Counted from the first letter of the stretch, positions 23,685 through 33,529 are shown. The stretch is DNA of 64,000 nucleotides from Terriglobia bacterium (GCA_021324365.1 JAJPJE010000006.1:1-64000); one strand, 5' to 3'. The notes: generated from the sequence alone by a model not told the origin. Translations and numbers: made by a program.

Positions 23685-25685
23685 TTACTTACCGAGCTGT
23701 TTTCTGAGTTCTTCGGCTGCTCTTAAGGCTGAGTTCCGCGCCTCCTTGTTCGCTGGACCCTGGAAATCCTGAGCGGCTTGTTCGTACTCGAGAAGAGCTT
23801 CTTGAGTTTGGCCGTCCCATTGAAGAGCCCAACCCAGGAATGAATGCACCATGCCCGGACTTGCAGCGTGTCCCTCGGCTGCCCGCAACTCGACAATGGC
23901 CTCTGCCGGCTGAGCGTGATTCAAGAGCCACCACGCCCTTGCGACACGACGCTCCGCTGCGAGTTGCGGCATGACAAAATCGCCCCGATACACGAGAACG
24001 CTGCCGTCGATGGTATCGAACGGCTTCAACTCTGCGAAAGCGCGGTACGGAAAGACATCGTAGTCCGTGAGAGTGGCGCTGACGAATACATCGCCCGAGA
24101 AACTATCGCCAGCGACGGGCGGCAACTGCGTGTCCGTTGCTTCGAGAAATGCTGCCGTAGGCAGGGGCTTGCAGGGCAAATTCGCTAGTTCAGGCTTCTG
24201 CATGCCGAACCAGGCGATCCAGCAATTGCCGATGTGGTGCGCCTGGATATATTCGCGAACGCGGTAAAGAGACTGCCCGACATCCACGTTCGAATCCCCT
24301 AGATACCGATGCAGTTGTCGCGGGCCGCCCCACAGCTCATTGGCATATGTGACTTCGTTCGGGAAGCTGCGCGCATAGGAGACTGCCTGGAAAGCAAGCA
24401 GCGCGGCACAGGCAACAGCAGTCGCACGAGAACGCGGGGCCCAATATGCTGCCGCAGCTGAGGCCAGAATGATCAAAAGCGGATAGATCGGCAAGATGTG
24501 TCTTATGCCGATATTCATTTTTGTGGCCATTGCGGCAGCTAAAAAGATGCCTGCTGGCAGGGTGAGCCAGATCACCTGCTGTGGCCAGCGAATCCAGATA
24601 CCTTTACTGCAAACACACACTAAAGCCAACAGCAGGATCGGCAGCGGCGTCTTGATCGTGATCGCTACCGGGAAGTAATACCAGACTCCACTCTCAAGCC
24701 TTCTGCCAAAAAGATAAGCTGGTCGCGTCGAGTGGGTGCGAACATATACAAGACCCGCGATATAGGACTCGGGCAACAGATGGTGATGGGTTACGAAGAG
24801 CAATCCTCGTCCGAAAAGCGACTTTTCCTCGCGATTCGCTTGAAGTTCCTTTGCAATTTGTTGTTCGCTGTTGGGAGCGCCGGGAACAGCTTCGAAACGA
24901 AACTGGTACGTAGCCCAGAGCACAACGACAGCCAGCGCACACGCCACAATCCAGCCGAAGACCAACCTCAGGAAACTCGGGGCACCCGTACGATGGCGCT
25001 GTAGCGAACCGCTTACGACAAACTCCAGCAGCAATATGAAAGGGACAACTGCCGCAGAATGCTTTGACGCAAGCGCCAAGCCTAACGCGAGTCCAAGCAG
25101 GAGCGTTCTTATGAGCGTAGGTTTGCGTGCGAAACTCCATCCCACGGCGAGTGCCAGCAAAGTGGTAGCTGTGACGGCAACGTCGGTGAGCACCAGCGGC
25201 CCGAATGCAGTTAGATTCGGTTCAAACAATGTCAGCACCGCTGCGATTCCCGCCGCAAGCGGACCGAATAAGTCTTTGGTGAAAAAGAACACGGTCGCCA
25301 GAAGTAACAGCGGGAATATGAATGTTGCCCGGCGCGCTCTGCTGAGTATTTTTATTCCATCCGCAGTATTAATGAGGCGATAGCCATCGCCAATCAGTTC
25401 TTCATTACTGGTCAGTTTTGTACCGCAGGGCGAATCAAACCCACCGATTTGCCAGTGTCGGATGGGAAATGCCGCGACCAACTTGAGCAGAGGAGGATGC
25501 TCAGGATTGATGCCATAATCAGCGCATTGCCAGTAACGGTATCCCGCGGCGATATGCTCCGGTTCATCGAATGCAGCGGAATTATCGAAGATGTACCGGG
25601 TCAGCAGAATTGGATAAATAAGAAAACTTAAGACGAGAGCAGCCCAGGCGAATTTACTATGCGAGTGGAAGTGCATGGCAGTCAT
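23685..25685 (-). CDS. Membrane glycosyltransferase of the GT39/ArnT-PMT type
   Basis: About 666 aa. Start codons at 25697 (TTG), 25685 (ATG) and 25676 (ATG) are possible, none with a good ribosome binding site. It has roughly ten to twelve transmembrane helices. The first periplasmic loop carries the family's acidic motif (FDEPEHIAAGYRYW) and GINPEHPPLLK, characteristic of polyprenyl-phosphate-dependent glycosyltransferases of the dolichyl-P-mannose mannosyltransferase clan. The C-terminal about 150 residues are soluble and TPR-like (ARAWWLLNHAQPAEAIVELRAAEGH; WALQWDGQTQEALLEYEQA). The enzyme would transfer a sugar from an undecaprenyl carrier to protein or lipid outside the cytoplasm; donor and acceptor are unknown. 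Confidence 0.8.
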   Translation of the reverse strand: MTAMHFHSHSKFAWAALVLSFLIYPILLTRYIFDNSAAFDEPEHIAAGYRYWQCADYGINPEHPPLLKLVAAFPIRHWQIGGFDSPCGTKLTSNEELIGDGYRLINTADGIKILSRARRATFIFPLLLLATVFFFTKDLFGPLAAGIAAVLTLFEPNLTAFGPLVLTDVAVTATTLLALAVGWSFARKPTLIRTLLLGLALGLALASKHSAAVVPFILLLEFVVSGSLQRHRTGAPSFLRLVFGWIVACALAVVVLWATYQFRFEAVPGAPNSEQQIAKELQANREEKSLFGRGLLFVTHHHLLPESYIAGLVYVRTHSTRPAYLFGRRLESGVWYYFPVAITIKTPLPILLLALVCVCSKGIWIRWPQQVIWLTLPAGIFLAAAMATKMNIGIRHILPIYPLLIILASAAAAYWAPRSRATAVACAALLAFQAVSYARSFPNEVTYANELWGGPRQLHRYLGDSNVDVGQSLYRVREYIQAHHIGNCWIAWFGMQKPELANLPCKPLPTAAFLEATDTQLPPVAGDSFSGDVFVSATLTDYDVFPYRAFAELKPFDTIDGSVLVYRGDFVMPQLAAERRVARAWWLLNHAQPAEAIVELRAAEGHAASPGMVHSFLGWALQWDGQTQEALLEYEQAAQDFQGPANKEARNSALRAAEELRKQLGK

Positions 25686-25769
25686 TAGACGGGCCAAAGG
25701 CGATCCCGTTATCCGGCATATGCTTTTCAGAAAGCGCGGTAACGACTATAGTTTGTGCGCGAAAAACCT

Positions 25770-27335
25770 ATGGCACAAAAACTCGTCGTGAAGCGAATCT
25801 TCCTCACGTTATTTGTCCTGTCGCTGTTCGCATTTATCGGGCTTCCAGTGCTTTCGCAAGAGCAGGGCAACAGTCCGATTGGCATCTTCGATGGGCAAAC
25901 TGACGTTGGCGAAAATCCCAAGCCGGGATCTGCAACTTACGATGCCGCTACTGGCGACTACCGCGTCACGGGCGGCGGCGCAAACATCTGGGCGAAAGTG
26001 GACGCGTTTCATTTCCTGTATAAGAAATTGAGTGGCGACGTCACCATCACGGCGGATGTGAAGTTTGAAGGGGCAGGCGCAGTGCCGCATCGTAAGGCCG
26101 TATTGATGGTGCGGCAAAGCCTCGACCCGGATTCGGCGTATGCCGACGTCGCGCGACACGGGAACGGGCTCACTTCGCTGCAGTTCCGTCCCACTGCGGG
26201 CGCGGATACCCAGGAAGTGCAGTCCAAGGATGACGGCTCGGTGCGAATTCAACTTGTGCGCCGCGGCAGCGAGTTCACGATCTATACGGGCAAACCGGGA
26301 GAGAAACTGATTCCTGCCGGGCCGGCGCGGGTTATCCTGCAGGATCCGGTGTACGTAGGCATCGGGGTTTGCTCGCACGATGCAAATGTCCTGGAGACTG
26401 CCGTGTTTTCGAACGTAAAGATCGAACCACCGGAATCGATGAACCCTACCAACGTTCGCAGTCGTGTAACGATCTACGACCTTAAATCGAAGTCGACAAA
26501 GGTGCTTTACACGACCGATCACCTCGTCGAAGCGCCTAATTGGTCCCCTGATGGGAAGTATCTGCTCATCAATACCGGTGGCCGCTTGTATCGCTTGCCG
26601 GTAAAAGGCAAGAAGCCGCAGCCGGAATTGGTAAACCTGGATGCCGCATACCGATGCAATAACGATCATGGGCCATCACCCGATGGCAAGTTGATCGCAT
26701 TCTCCGCGAATTATGCCGACTCTCATGCCTCGCAGGTTTTTGTGGCGAATGCTGACGGATCGAACCCGAAACTGCTGACGCCCAAAATGCCAAGTTATTT
26801 TCATGGCTGGTCGCCCGACGGCAAGTGGCTCACCTTCGTCGGGCAGCGCGACTCAAGTTTCAACATCTTCCGCGTGCCTCTCGCTGGGGGCAATGAAGAG
26901 CGCCTGACATCGCATCCCGGATACGACGATGGTCCGGATTATTCACCCGATGGCAAGTGGATCTACATCAACAGCAATCGATCCGGCACATGGGACATCT
27001 GGCGATTCCCTGCCGATGGCGCCGGTCCGAACGACAGCAAGGCCGAGCGCATCACCAGCGATGCATTGGAAGACTGGTTTGCGCATCCTTCTCCGAATGG
27101 CAAATGGCTGGTGTTCTTGTCGTTTCCGGCAGGAACGCCCGGCCACGATGCAAAATTACAGGTACAGCTGCGCATGATGCCGATGCCCGGAGCACAACCT
27201 GGCGCAAAGCCAGGACCGATCCAGACGCTGACTCAATTCTTTGGCGGCCAGGGCACTATCAACGTGAACTCATGGTCTCCGGACTCGAAGCGATTTGCCT
27301 ACGTAGTGTACGAAGTGTTGCCGGAGAAGAAGTAG
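25770..27335 (+). CDS. Secreted TolB-like beta-propeller protein with N-terminal DUF1349-like domain
   Basis: 521 aa from the ATG at 25770. The signal peptide is LTLFVLSLFAFIGLPVLSQ. Residues about 35-215 form a concanavalin-like DUF1349 domain (YKKLSGDVTITADVKFEG, HRKAVLMVRQSLDPDSAYADV). The rest is a WD40-like PD40 propeller: repeated W/SPDGK turns (PNWSPDGKYLLINT, GPSPDGKLIAFSAN, GWSPDGKWLTFVG, DYSPDGKWIYINS, HPSPNGKWLVFLS). Such proteins are common in Acidobacteria and Planctomycetes. They may act as exported scaffolds or sugar-binding proteins, but no biochemical role is established for this architecture. It is divergent from the GT39 gene. Confidence 0.85.
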   Translation: MAQKLVVKRIFLTLFVLSLFAFIGLPVLSQEQGNSPIGIFDGQTDVGENPKPGSATYDAATGDYRVTGGGANIWAKVDAFHFLYKKLSGDVTITADVKFEGAGAVPHRKAVLMVRQSLDPDSAYADVARHGNGLTSLQFRPTAGADTQEVQSKDDGSVRIQLVRRGSEFTIYTGKPGEKLIPAGPARVILQDPVYVGIGVCSHDANVLETAVFSNVKIEPPESMNPTNVRSRVTIYDLKSKSTKVLYTTDHLVEAPNWSPDGKYLLINTGGRLYRLPVKGKKPQPELVNLDAAYRCNNDHGPSPDGKLIAFSANYADSHASQVFVANADGSNPKLLTPKMPSYFHGWSPDGKWLTFVGQRDSSFNIFRVPLAGGNEERLTSHPGYDDGPDYSPDGKWIYINSNRSGTWDIWRFPADGAGPNDSKAERITSDALEDWFAHPSPNGKWLVFLSFPAGTPGHDAKLQVQLRMMPMPGAQPGAKPGPIQTLTQFFGGQGTINVNSWSPDSKRFAYVVYEVLPEKK

Positions 27336-27465
27336 TTCACGGCAGGGAGCGTAGAGGCGCAAACGGGTTGCAGGTAGCGTTGAAGTTGGCGAAACTCGGC
27401 GTTCGCAGGTAATCTGTTAGCAACTGAGTTCGTTTAAGTTCCCACTGGTGAGGACAGATTCCATA

Positions 27466-28065
27466 ATGAGAAAGCTTATCTGCTTAACAGTCTTGCTCGC
27501 GTTTCCTCTGTTGACCTTCAGCGCCGAATATTCTATCGATCCGAATCATTCCGCTGCTCAGTTCACAGTGCGGCATCTGATGGTCTCCAACGTAAAGGGC
27601 ACCTTCAGCAAGGTCACGGGCACCATCAATTACGATCCCAACAATCTGGCTGCCAGCAGCGTTGAAGCTACCATCGACGTGAATACTGTCGACACACGCC
27701 AGCCGCAACGCGACGCCGACCTACGAAGCCCGAACTTCTTCGACGTGGCGAAATATCCAACCATGACCTTCAAAAGCACCCAGTTCTATCGCCAAGGCGG
27801 CCAACTGAAAGTGAAGGGCGACTTGACAATGCACGGCGTGACAAAACCCGTCGTGCTTGATGTCGACGGACCGACGCCCGAGATCAAAGATCCCTGGGGA
27901 AATCAGCGCATTGGCGCCAGCATCAGCACGAAGATCAACCGGCACGATTGGGGCTTGAACTACAACAAGATGGTTGAGGCCGGAGCAGTGGTTGGGGACG
28001 AGATCACGATCAACATTGATTTGGAAGCCGTTCGAAAGAAAGCGGAGGCAGCAGCAGCGAAGTAA
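27466..28065 (+). CDS. YceI-family periplasmic lipid-binding protein
   Basis: 199 aa from the ATG at 27466. The signal peptide is MRKLICLTVLLAFPLLTFSA. The mature part is one YceI beta-barrel: YSIDPNHSAAQFTVRHLMVSNVKGTF, the central DTRQPQRDADLRSPNFFDVAKYPTMTFKST, LTMHGVTKPVVLDV, and the C-terminal SISTKINRHDWGLNYN. YceI proteins are lipocalin-like and bind polyisoprenoid or fatty-acyl lipids in the periplasm. Length and motifs are complete. It lies downstream of the propeller gene, with a 130-base gap. Confidence 0.93.
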   Translation: MRKLICLTVLLAFPLLTFSAEYSIDPNHSAAQFTVRHLMVSNVKGTFSKVTGTINYDPNNLAASSVEATIDVNTVDTRQPQRDADLRSPNFFDVAKYPTMTFKSTQFYRQGGQLKVKGDLTMHGVTKPVVLDVDGPTPEIKDPWGNQRIGASISTKINRHDWGLNYNKMVEAGAVVGDEITINIDLEAVRKKAEAAAAK

Positions 28066-28109
28066 TAATCTGAGTCCACCCGGTGTTACGCACGGGTGAG
28101 CCCCTGGCT

Positions 28110-28150
28110 TCGTGATCCCCACACGTCCGCTTCGCTACGTGTGGGGCACC
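28110..28150. repeat. Palindromic repeat unit A
   Basis: A perfect 10-bp stem, CCCCACACGT (28117-28126) with ACGTGTGGGG (28137-28146), loop CCGCTTCGCT, followed by CACC. The unit starts TCGTGATCCC and is repeated in degenerate form at 37371-37409. In both places it stands just after a gene's stop codon. Confidence 0.7.
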
Positions 28151-28268
28151 ACAGGTTTCCTGAGCCCGCCCACTGCTGCGCACCGGCACGGCACCCCTAT
28201 TCTTTCCCTGGATTCGCGAATCCCGCCGCCTCGGCTATGATCTAACACTTATCTTGCGTGGCTTAGGA

Positions 28269-30155
28269 ATGAAGTCGGGGCCGGGCCTGGATGGAACCGG
28301 CCGAAAATCGAAGGGTTTTCGTGCCCTTCCTGAGATATGGCCACTGCTGCGTCCGCGCAGAGCTTTGTTGTTTCTCGGTTTCGGGCTGATGGTAATCAAT
28401 CGCGTTTGCGGATTGGTCCTTCCTGCCTCAACCAAATATCTCATCGATAACGTCATCAGCAAGCGGCAGATTCATTTGCTGTATCCCCTGGTGGGCGTGG
28501 TGTTAAGCGCGACCCTCATTCAGGCGATCACCTCGTATTCCCTGACCCAAACGCTGTCAAAAGCCGCGCAGAGGCTGATCACCGAATTGCGTATTCGTGT
28601 GCAGGAGCATATTGGCCGATTGCCAGTTGCCTATTACGACTCGAATAAGACTGGCATGCTGGTGTCACGCATCATGAGCGACGTGGAAGGCATTCGCAAC
28701 CTGCTCGGAACCGGCCTTGTCGAATTTGCCGGCGGAATTTTGACGGCAGTGATCGCCTTCGTGTTGCTGTTCCGTATCAGCGTGCTAATGACTTCCATCG
28801 CCTTCGGCCTGCTGCTGCTGTTTATTTTCGTGCTGCGGCGCGCCTTTAAGGTCATTCGCCCGATCTTCCGGGAGCGAACCAAGATCAACGCAGCTGTGAC
28901 CGGCAGGCTGACGGAATCGCTCGGCGGCGTGAGGGTAATCAAGGGATACCACGCGGAAGAGCGCGAGCATACGGTCTTCGCCGAAGGCGTGTACAGGTTG
29001 CTGAACAACGTCCTGCGCTCGCTCACCGCTACGTCGTTGCTAAGCCTTTCGGCGGCGGCGCTGATGGGCTTCATCGGCGCAATTGTGATGCTGATCGGGG
29101 CGCGCGAAATTCTTGCGGGCCAATTGACCTTGGGTAGCTTTTTCAGTTACACGGCGTTTCTAGGGTACCTGGCCGCGCCGATTTTTCAGATCGCTGCCGT
29201 AGGAACGCAGATCACGGAAGCCATCGCTGGACTGGAGCGCACTCGCGAAGTGCTTTCCGAACAGCCAGAGGATGAAGATCCGCGCCGCGGGGTCACTCTC
29301 GACGAGATCGGCGGTGAGGTCATCTTCGAGGATGTGACCTTCGCGTATGATCCGGCAAAGACTGTGCTGCACGACGTGTCGTTCATTGCGCGGCCCGTAA
29401 CGGTCACAGCACTCGTGGGGTCGTCCGGATCCGGCAAGTCGACCATTATCGGACTGGTCTCGGCATTTCATAATCCGCAGTCCGGCAAGGTGTTGATCGA
29501 TGGCGTGGATCTCGCAACTGTACGGCTGGATTCCTATCGGCAGCACCTCGGGGTTGTGCTGCAGGAATCGTTCCTATTCGATGGAACGATTCGCGAGAAC
29601 GTCGCGTTCTCCAAACCAGAAGCAAGGGACGAAGAGATTTTGAGGGCGTGTGCGATCGCTCGCGTGGATGAATTCGCGGAAACCTTTCCGGATAAATACG
29701 AGACGATTATCGGCGAGCGCGGCGTAAAGCTCTCGGGAGGGCAGCGGCAGCGTGTGTCAATTGCACGAGCGATCCTGGCCGATCCGGCAATCCTGATCCT
29801 TGATGAAGCGACTTCGAGTCTCGATTCCGAGTCGGAGGCGCTGATTCAGCATGGCCTGCAGTACCTGATGCAAGGGCGCACGACTTTCGTGATTGCGCAC
29901 CGGTTGTCGACGATTCGGCGAGCCGACCAAATCCTGGTCGTGGAGGCGGGACGCATCGTAGAGCGCGGAACGCACGAATCGCTGTATGCGCTGCAGGGCA
30001 GATATTGGGATCTGTACACCAAGCAGCACGGATTGCAGTCGAATTTGTTCCTGGCTCCAGGTGAGACTACAAGCGAAGATGCGCCACTGACGGATGCCAA
30101 GCGCACAGCAAACGAGTCGGATGACGAAGCATTGCCGGCAAGGACGGAGTTGTAG
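28269..30155 (+). CDS. MsbA-like ABC exporter (fused permease-ATPase)
   Basis: About 628 aa; the start is either the ATG at 28269 or the TTG at 28254, neither with a strong ribosome binding site. The six-helix ABC transmembrane domain spans residues about 25-315. The nucleotide-binding domain has Walker A VGSSGSGKST, Q loop GVVLQES, signature LSGGQRQRVSIARAI, Walker B ILILDEATSSLD and switch His VIAHRLSTI, all intact. The family exports lipids such as lipid A precursors, or drugs and peptides, as a homodimer. The C-terminal extension of about 40 residues is polar and unconserved. No neighbouring gene indicates the substrate. Confidence 0.93.
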   Translation: MKSGPGLDGTGRKSKGFRALPEIWPLLRPRRALLFLGFGLMVINRVCGLVLPASTKYLIDNVISKRQIHLLYPLVGVVLSATLIQAITSYSLTQTLSKAAQRLITELRIRVQEHIGRLPVAYYDSNKTGMLVSRIMSDVEGIRNLLGTGLVEFAGGILTAVIAFVLLFRISVLMTSIAFGLLLLFIFVLRRAFKVIRPIFRERTKINAAVTGRLTESLGGVRVIKGYHAEEREHTVFAEGVYRLLNNVLRSLTATSLLSLSAAALMGFIGAIVMLIGAREILAGQLTLGSFFSYTAFLGYLAAPIFQIAAVGTQITEAIAGLERTREVLSEQPEDEDPRRGVTLDEIGGEVIFEDVTFAYDPAKTVLHDVSFIARPVTVTALVGSSGSGKSTIIGLVSAFHNPQSGKVLIDGVDLATVRLDSYRQHLGVVLQESFLFDGTIRENVAFSKPEARDEEILRACAIARVDEFAETFPDKYETIIGERGVKLSGGQRQRVSIARAILADPAILILDEATSSLDSESEALIQHGLQYLMQGRTTFVIAHRLSTIRRADQILVVEAGRIVERGTHESLYALQGRYWDLYTKQHGLQSNLFLAPGETTSEDAPLTDAKRTANESDDEALPARTEL

Positions 30156-30199
30156 AAACGCGGGCCGGAGGCCCACGCAACAGGCGGCGGACGCCGGCA

Positions 30200-31174
30200 C
30201 TACGACTCAGCTTTCAAGAAATCGAGTAACAGCTTATTTGCTTCCTCGGGTCTTTCCTGCTGTGTCCAGTGTCCGACTTCCGGAAGCAGAACTTTCTTCC
30301 TAAGATTGGGAACGTTTGTTCCCAACTCCCGAAATTCTTGCCCGTGAAACTCGATCACAGGGTCTTTGTCTCCCGCAATAAACAGAGTGGGCTGCAGGAT
30401 TTTCGCTCCGGCCAGAAACGGGGTGAGCGACCAGTTCCGGTCCATGTTGCGGTAATAGTTCAGGCCGCCAGTAAATCCGCTACGTTCAAACTCGGACGCA
30501 ACATAGTTGATGTCAGCTTCACGAATCCAGGCTGGCATCATCGAGTGAACAGCCGGGCGAGGCGCCGACGGATCGATAATGAAGTTCCATGATCCGGGCG
30601 GGGCATTCCCCGACATGGAATATAAGGTTCTCAGCAGCAGATTACGGATATCAGCCTGAAAGAATATCTCCGCGCCCGGCGAGCGTAGCGCTGCCTGGTA
30701 GAAGATCTTGCCTGGATACGCCTGCTGTTCCCATTGCGACTGACTCATCGTACGGCGCGGCACGTAGGGAACGCTCAGCAGCACAAGTGCTCGAAACATA
30801 TCCGGACGAAACAGCGCGACGTATGACGCGAGCCATGCGCCCCAGTCGTGGCCGACAATGATCGCCGAACTCTCCCCGAGAGCGTGAACTAAGCCGACCA
30901 GATCACCGGTGAGTTGGAAGATGTCATACGCGTCCAACTCCATGGGCGCTTCGGTCTGTCCATAGCCGCGCAGATCGGGAGCAACGGCACGAAATCGTGC
31001 TGACGCCAGAGCAGGTATTTGGTGCCGCCAGGCATACCAGATCTCCGGGAATCCATGACATAGCAGGACGAGCGGTCCCGACCCAGCTTCGACGTAATGT
31101 ATCCGAATTCCGTTGACCTGAACGAAGCGGTGCTCAAATGCCTCCGGAGAAAGTGATGCGAAATGCGACTGCAA
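30200..31174 (-). CDS. Epoxide-hydrolase-like alpha/beta hydrolase
   Basis: About 324 aa if the TTG at 31174 is used; it has GGAG ten bases upstream and follows the ybjQ stop closely. A TTG at 31192 would overlap that gene. Motifs: LCHGFPEIWYAWRHQ (oxyanion HGxP), DLRGYGQTEAP, VGHDWGAWLAS with nucleophile Asp, AGDKDPVIEF (acid) and LLPEVGHWTQQE (catalytic His). An Asp nucleophile with HGFP is the epoxide hydrolase pattern, so the reaction is probably epoxide to diol; haloalkane dehalogenases are close relatives. It appears to be the third gene of an operon with a CadC-like regulator and YbjQ. Confidence 0.88.
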   Translation of the reverse strand: MQSHFASLSPEAFEHRFVQVNGIRIHYVEAGSGPLVLLCHGFPEIWYAWRHQIPALASARFRAVAPDLRGYGQTEAPMELDAYDIFQLTGDLVGLVHALGESSAIIVGHDWGAWLASYVALFRPDMFRALVLLSVPYVPRRTMSQSQWEQQAYPGKIFYQAALRSPGAEIFFQADIRNLLLRTLYSMSGNAPPGSWNFIIDPSAPRPAVHSMMPAWIREADINYVASEFERSGFTGGLNYYRNMDRNWSLTPFLAGAKILQPTLFIAGDKDPVIEFHGQEFRELGTNVPNLRKKVLLPEVGHWTQQERPEEANKLLLDFLKAES

Positions 31175-31175
31175 A

Positions 31176-31532
31176 CTAAATTTTCTCCGCAACTACGGCT
31201 GTTCCGTAGCACAGCACTTCGGTGACGCCCTGCATGATTTCGGTTGCGTCGTAACGAACGCCCACTACACCGTTGGCGCCGAGTTCGCGCGCGTGCTCCA
31301 GCATCAGTTCGAAAGCATCGTTGCGCGTCTTTTCGCAAAGTTCGGTAAGAATGGTGATGTTTCCCCCTACCAGCGTCTGCAGGCTGGCGCCGAGGGTCCC
31401 CAGCACGGAGCGCGAACGCACGATGATGCCGCGCACGATTCCAGCATTGCGCGTGATCTTGTAGCCGTCCAGTTCGAATGCGGTAGTGGTCATGGAATGC
31501 GAGATGTGACCTGTGGATGCGCCAGTCGCCAT
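31176..31532 (-). CDS. ybjQ: YbjQ/UPF0145 family protein
   Basis: 118 aa from the ATG at 31532, with AAGGAGG five bases upstream; the frame continues far upstream only because it shadows the neighbouring gene. Family motifs: [61 protein letters not shown], and the C-terminal [12 protein letters not shown]. YbjQ proteins are small, probably oligomeric, and have no firmly established function in most bacteria. It sits 11 bases behind the CadC-like regulator gene and two bases before the epoxide-hydrolase-like gene, indicating a common transcript. Confidence 0.92.
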   Translation of the reverse strand: MATGASTGHISHSMTTTAFELDGYKITRNAGIVRGIIVRSRSVLGTLGASLQTLVGGNITILTELCEKTRNDAFELMLEHARELGANGVVGVRYDATEIMQGVTEVLCYGTAVVAEKI

Positions 31533-31543
31533 GGAGTCCTCCT

Positions 31544-32377
31544 TTATTTTCGCGAAGCCGGATATGCCATTCGCATCAGCGTACGCTGCGAGAATGGCAG
31601 GTATACCAGGGCCGCCATCGCCGCAAACGCCAGCCCGAAACCTATGCGGGGCACCAGAAGAAACGGGGCAAGCGCCCAAATCTCGTCCAGCGGAAACTGC
31701 ACCGCAAACAGGCGCCCGTATTTCTGGCCCAGCCCCGAGTAATCGAATCCGATCGCGGTCAGCAGGTAGAGTCGCAAGGGAATGCCGACAGCGCAAGTGA
31801 CAATCACGGCGACAACAACCCAGGTTCCGTTGATTGCGAACAGGCGCTCCGCAATCCGATCCGTACTGCGAAGATAAGCGAGCGCTGCAATATATATAGA
31901 GAGATACAGGATCTGACACAGAGCAAATAAGGTGCGCACGGCGCCACGATGCGGACGCGGCAGTTCCTCATCCGAAAGTTCGGGGGGCCTTTCTGTTCCC
32001 GGAATGCCAGTTGAGTTGCCGATCTCTTCTACGGGAGCAACGAAGCGGTATCCCCTTCGGGCGAGTGTTTCGATGAAACCAGGATTGGACGCTGAATCCC
32101 GGAGCGCATCGCGCAGCTTGTTGATAGCGGTGTTCAAGCCGTGATCGAAATCGACGAACGTATCGGACGGCCAGAGCCGCAGCCTCAGTTCTTCGCGCGT
32201 GACGATTTCACCCGGGCGCTCGATGAGAGCAATCAGCACCTGGAATGGCTGCTCCTGCAATTTCAGTTTCACGCCTTCGCGGCGAAGTTCGCCCGTCCGC
32301 GTATCGGCTTCGTACAGGCCAAAGCGGTAACGAATTGTCCCAGTACTGCGGGGTTTTGGTCGGGCACCCTCTGACAT
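31544..32377 (-). CDS. Membrane-bound winged-helix (CadC/ToxR-like) transcriptional regulator
   Basis: 277 aa. An OmpR/PhoB-type DNA-binding domain is at the N terminus: [84 protein letters not shown]. After a Pro-rich linker there are about four hydrophobic helices (residues about 148-270), with no recognisable sensor domain. It therefore resembles CadC/ToxR-type regulators that bind DNA while membrane-anchored, a group expanded in Acidobacteria. It heads the ybjQ and epoxide-hydrolase operon. Signal and targets are unknown. Confidence 0.88.
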   Translation of the reverse strand: MSEGARPKPRSTGTIRYRFGLYEADTRTGELRREGVKLKLQEQPFQVLIALIERPGEIVTREELRLRLWPSDTFVDFDHGLNTAINKLRDALRDSASNPGFIETLARRGYRFVAPVEEIGNSTGIPGTERPPELSDEELPRPHRGAVRTLFALCQILYLSIYIAALAYLRSTDRIAERLFAINGTWVVVAVIVTCAVGIPLRLYLLTAIGFDYSGLGQKYGRLFAVQFPLDEIWALAPFLLVPRIGFGLAFAAMAALVYLPFSQRTLMRMAYPASRK

Positions 32378-32426
32378 CGGCTCAGTTTACACTGCGAGTT
32401 GTGGCGGCGGACGATACAATGATCGC

Positions 32427-32570
32427 TTGCCGGAAATCGATAACAAGGCGAAAGTTGCTCAGGCACGAGTCTTGCGAGCGGAGGCCATTGGGCTCCTTGT
32501 ACTTGCCGCGCTGATCCTGGGCATAATCCTGCTGCGCTGGGGACGATTTATCGACTGGCACGCCCGCTAG
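32427..32570 (+). CDS. 47-aa single-span membrane protein upstream of miaA
   Basis: TTG start at 32427, stop TAG at 32568, nine bases before the miaA GTG. The peptide has a charged N terminus (MPEIDNKAKVAQARVLRAEA), one hydrophobic helix (IGLLVLAALILGIILL) and a basic/aromatic end (RWGRFIDWHAR), a textbook small membrane protein. A TACAAT -10-like element (32415-32420) ends six bases before the TTG, so the message may be leaderless. No ATG or better start exists in frame. It is too short for standard ORF cut-offs. Function unknown; it is likely co-transcribed with miaA. Confidence 0.55.
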   Translation: MPEIDNKAKVAQARVLRAEAIGLLVLAALILGIILLRWGRFIDWHAR

Positions 32571-32578
32571 ATCCACCC

Positions 32579-33529
32579 GTGAACTCCGCTTCCACAACAA
32601 ATCCGCTGCTGATCGTGATCCTTGGTCCCACGGCGAGTGGAAAAACCGCGTTGTCGCTGACCCTTGCGGAACGGTTCAGCGGCGAGATCGTCAACTGCGA
32701 TTCAGTTGCGGTCTATCGGGAATTTGAAATCGGCACGGCCAAGCCAACTCGTGAAGAACGTGATCGTGTGCCGCATCATCTGATCGACATCTGCTCGCCT
32801 GATGAGACCATGACCGCGGGCGACTATGCGCGGCGTGGACGCGAGATGCTGGGCGAGTTGAAGAGGCGTGGCCGGCTACCGATCGTAGTGGGCGGCACGG
32901 GCCTGTATCTGCGCGCGCTGTTGGAAGGGCTCTTCCCTGGGCCGCAGCGCTCGGAGGAGTTGCGCGAACGGCTGCGACAGCGCTCGGGGCAACGTGGATC
33001 AAAGTATTTGCACCGTCTCCTGACGCGCATGGATGCCGGCGCGGCAGAGAAGATCCATCCAAATGATGAGCCAAAGCTGATTCGCGCGATTGAAGTCTGC
33101 CTATCCGCACGGCAGCCCATGACGCGATTGTGGGAACAGGGCCGCGAGCCGCTAACGGGATTTCGGATTCTGCGCATTGGACTCGATCCGGACCGGCAGC
33201 AGTTGTATGCGCGCATCAATCAGCGCGCAGCACAGATGTTTGCAGCGGGCTTGCCGGAGGAAACACAGGGCTTGATGCAGCAGTTTCCGAAGTCCCCGGT
33301 TCTGGGTTCATTGGGATACAGGCAGGCTGTGCAACTGCTTCGCGGCGAGTTTACGCGCGAACAGGCAATTACAGCCGCGCAGCAGGGCCACCGCAACTAC
33401 GCAAAACGGCAGATGACCTGGTTCAGACGAGAGCCCGACGTCCATTGGATGAAGGGCTTTGGAGACGAGCAAAGCATTGTGGTCAGTACAACGGAAATGG
33501 TGGAACGGCAACTAAAGATCGCAGATTGA
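32579..33529 (+). CDS. miaA: tRNA dimethylallyltransferase
   Basis: 316 aa with a GTG start. It transfers a dimethylallyl group to A37 of tRNAs reading UNN codons, which stabilises codon-anticodon pairing. Motifs: the P-loop ILGPTASGKTALS, EIVNCDSVAVYREFEIGTAKP (tRNA-binding Asp-Ser), RVPHHLIDICSPDE, IVVGGTGLYLRALLEGL, and GSLGYRQAV with a C-terminal TAAQQGHRNYAKRQMTWFRRE. Length is normal. The short membrane ORF at 32427 lies immediately upstream. No hfq follows; the next gene is an MFS transporter after 237 bases of non-coding DNA. Confidence 0.96.
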   Translation: MNSASTTNPLLIVILGPTASGKTALSLTLAERFSGEIVNCDSVAVYREFEIGTAKPTREERDRVPHHLIDICSPDETMTAGDYARRGREMLGELKRRGRLPIVVGGTGLYLRALLEGLFPGPQRSEELRERLRQRSGQRGSKYLHRLLTRMDAGAAEKIHPNDEPKLIRAIEVCLSARQPMTRLWEQGREPLTGFRILRIGLDPDRQQLYARINQRAAQMFAAGLPEETQGLMQQFPKSPVLGSLGYRQAVQLLRGEFTREQAITAAQQGHRNYAKRQMTWFRREPDVHWMKGFGDEQSIVVSTTEMVERQLKIAD

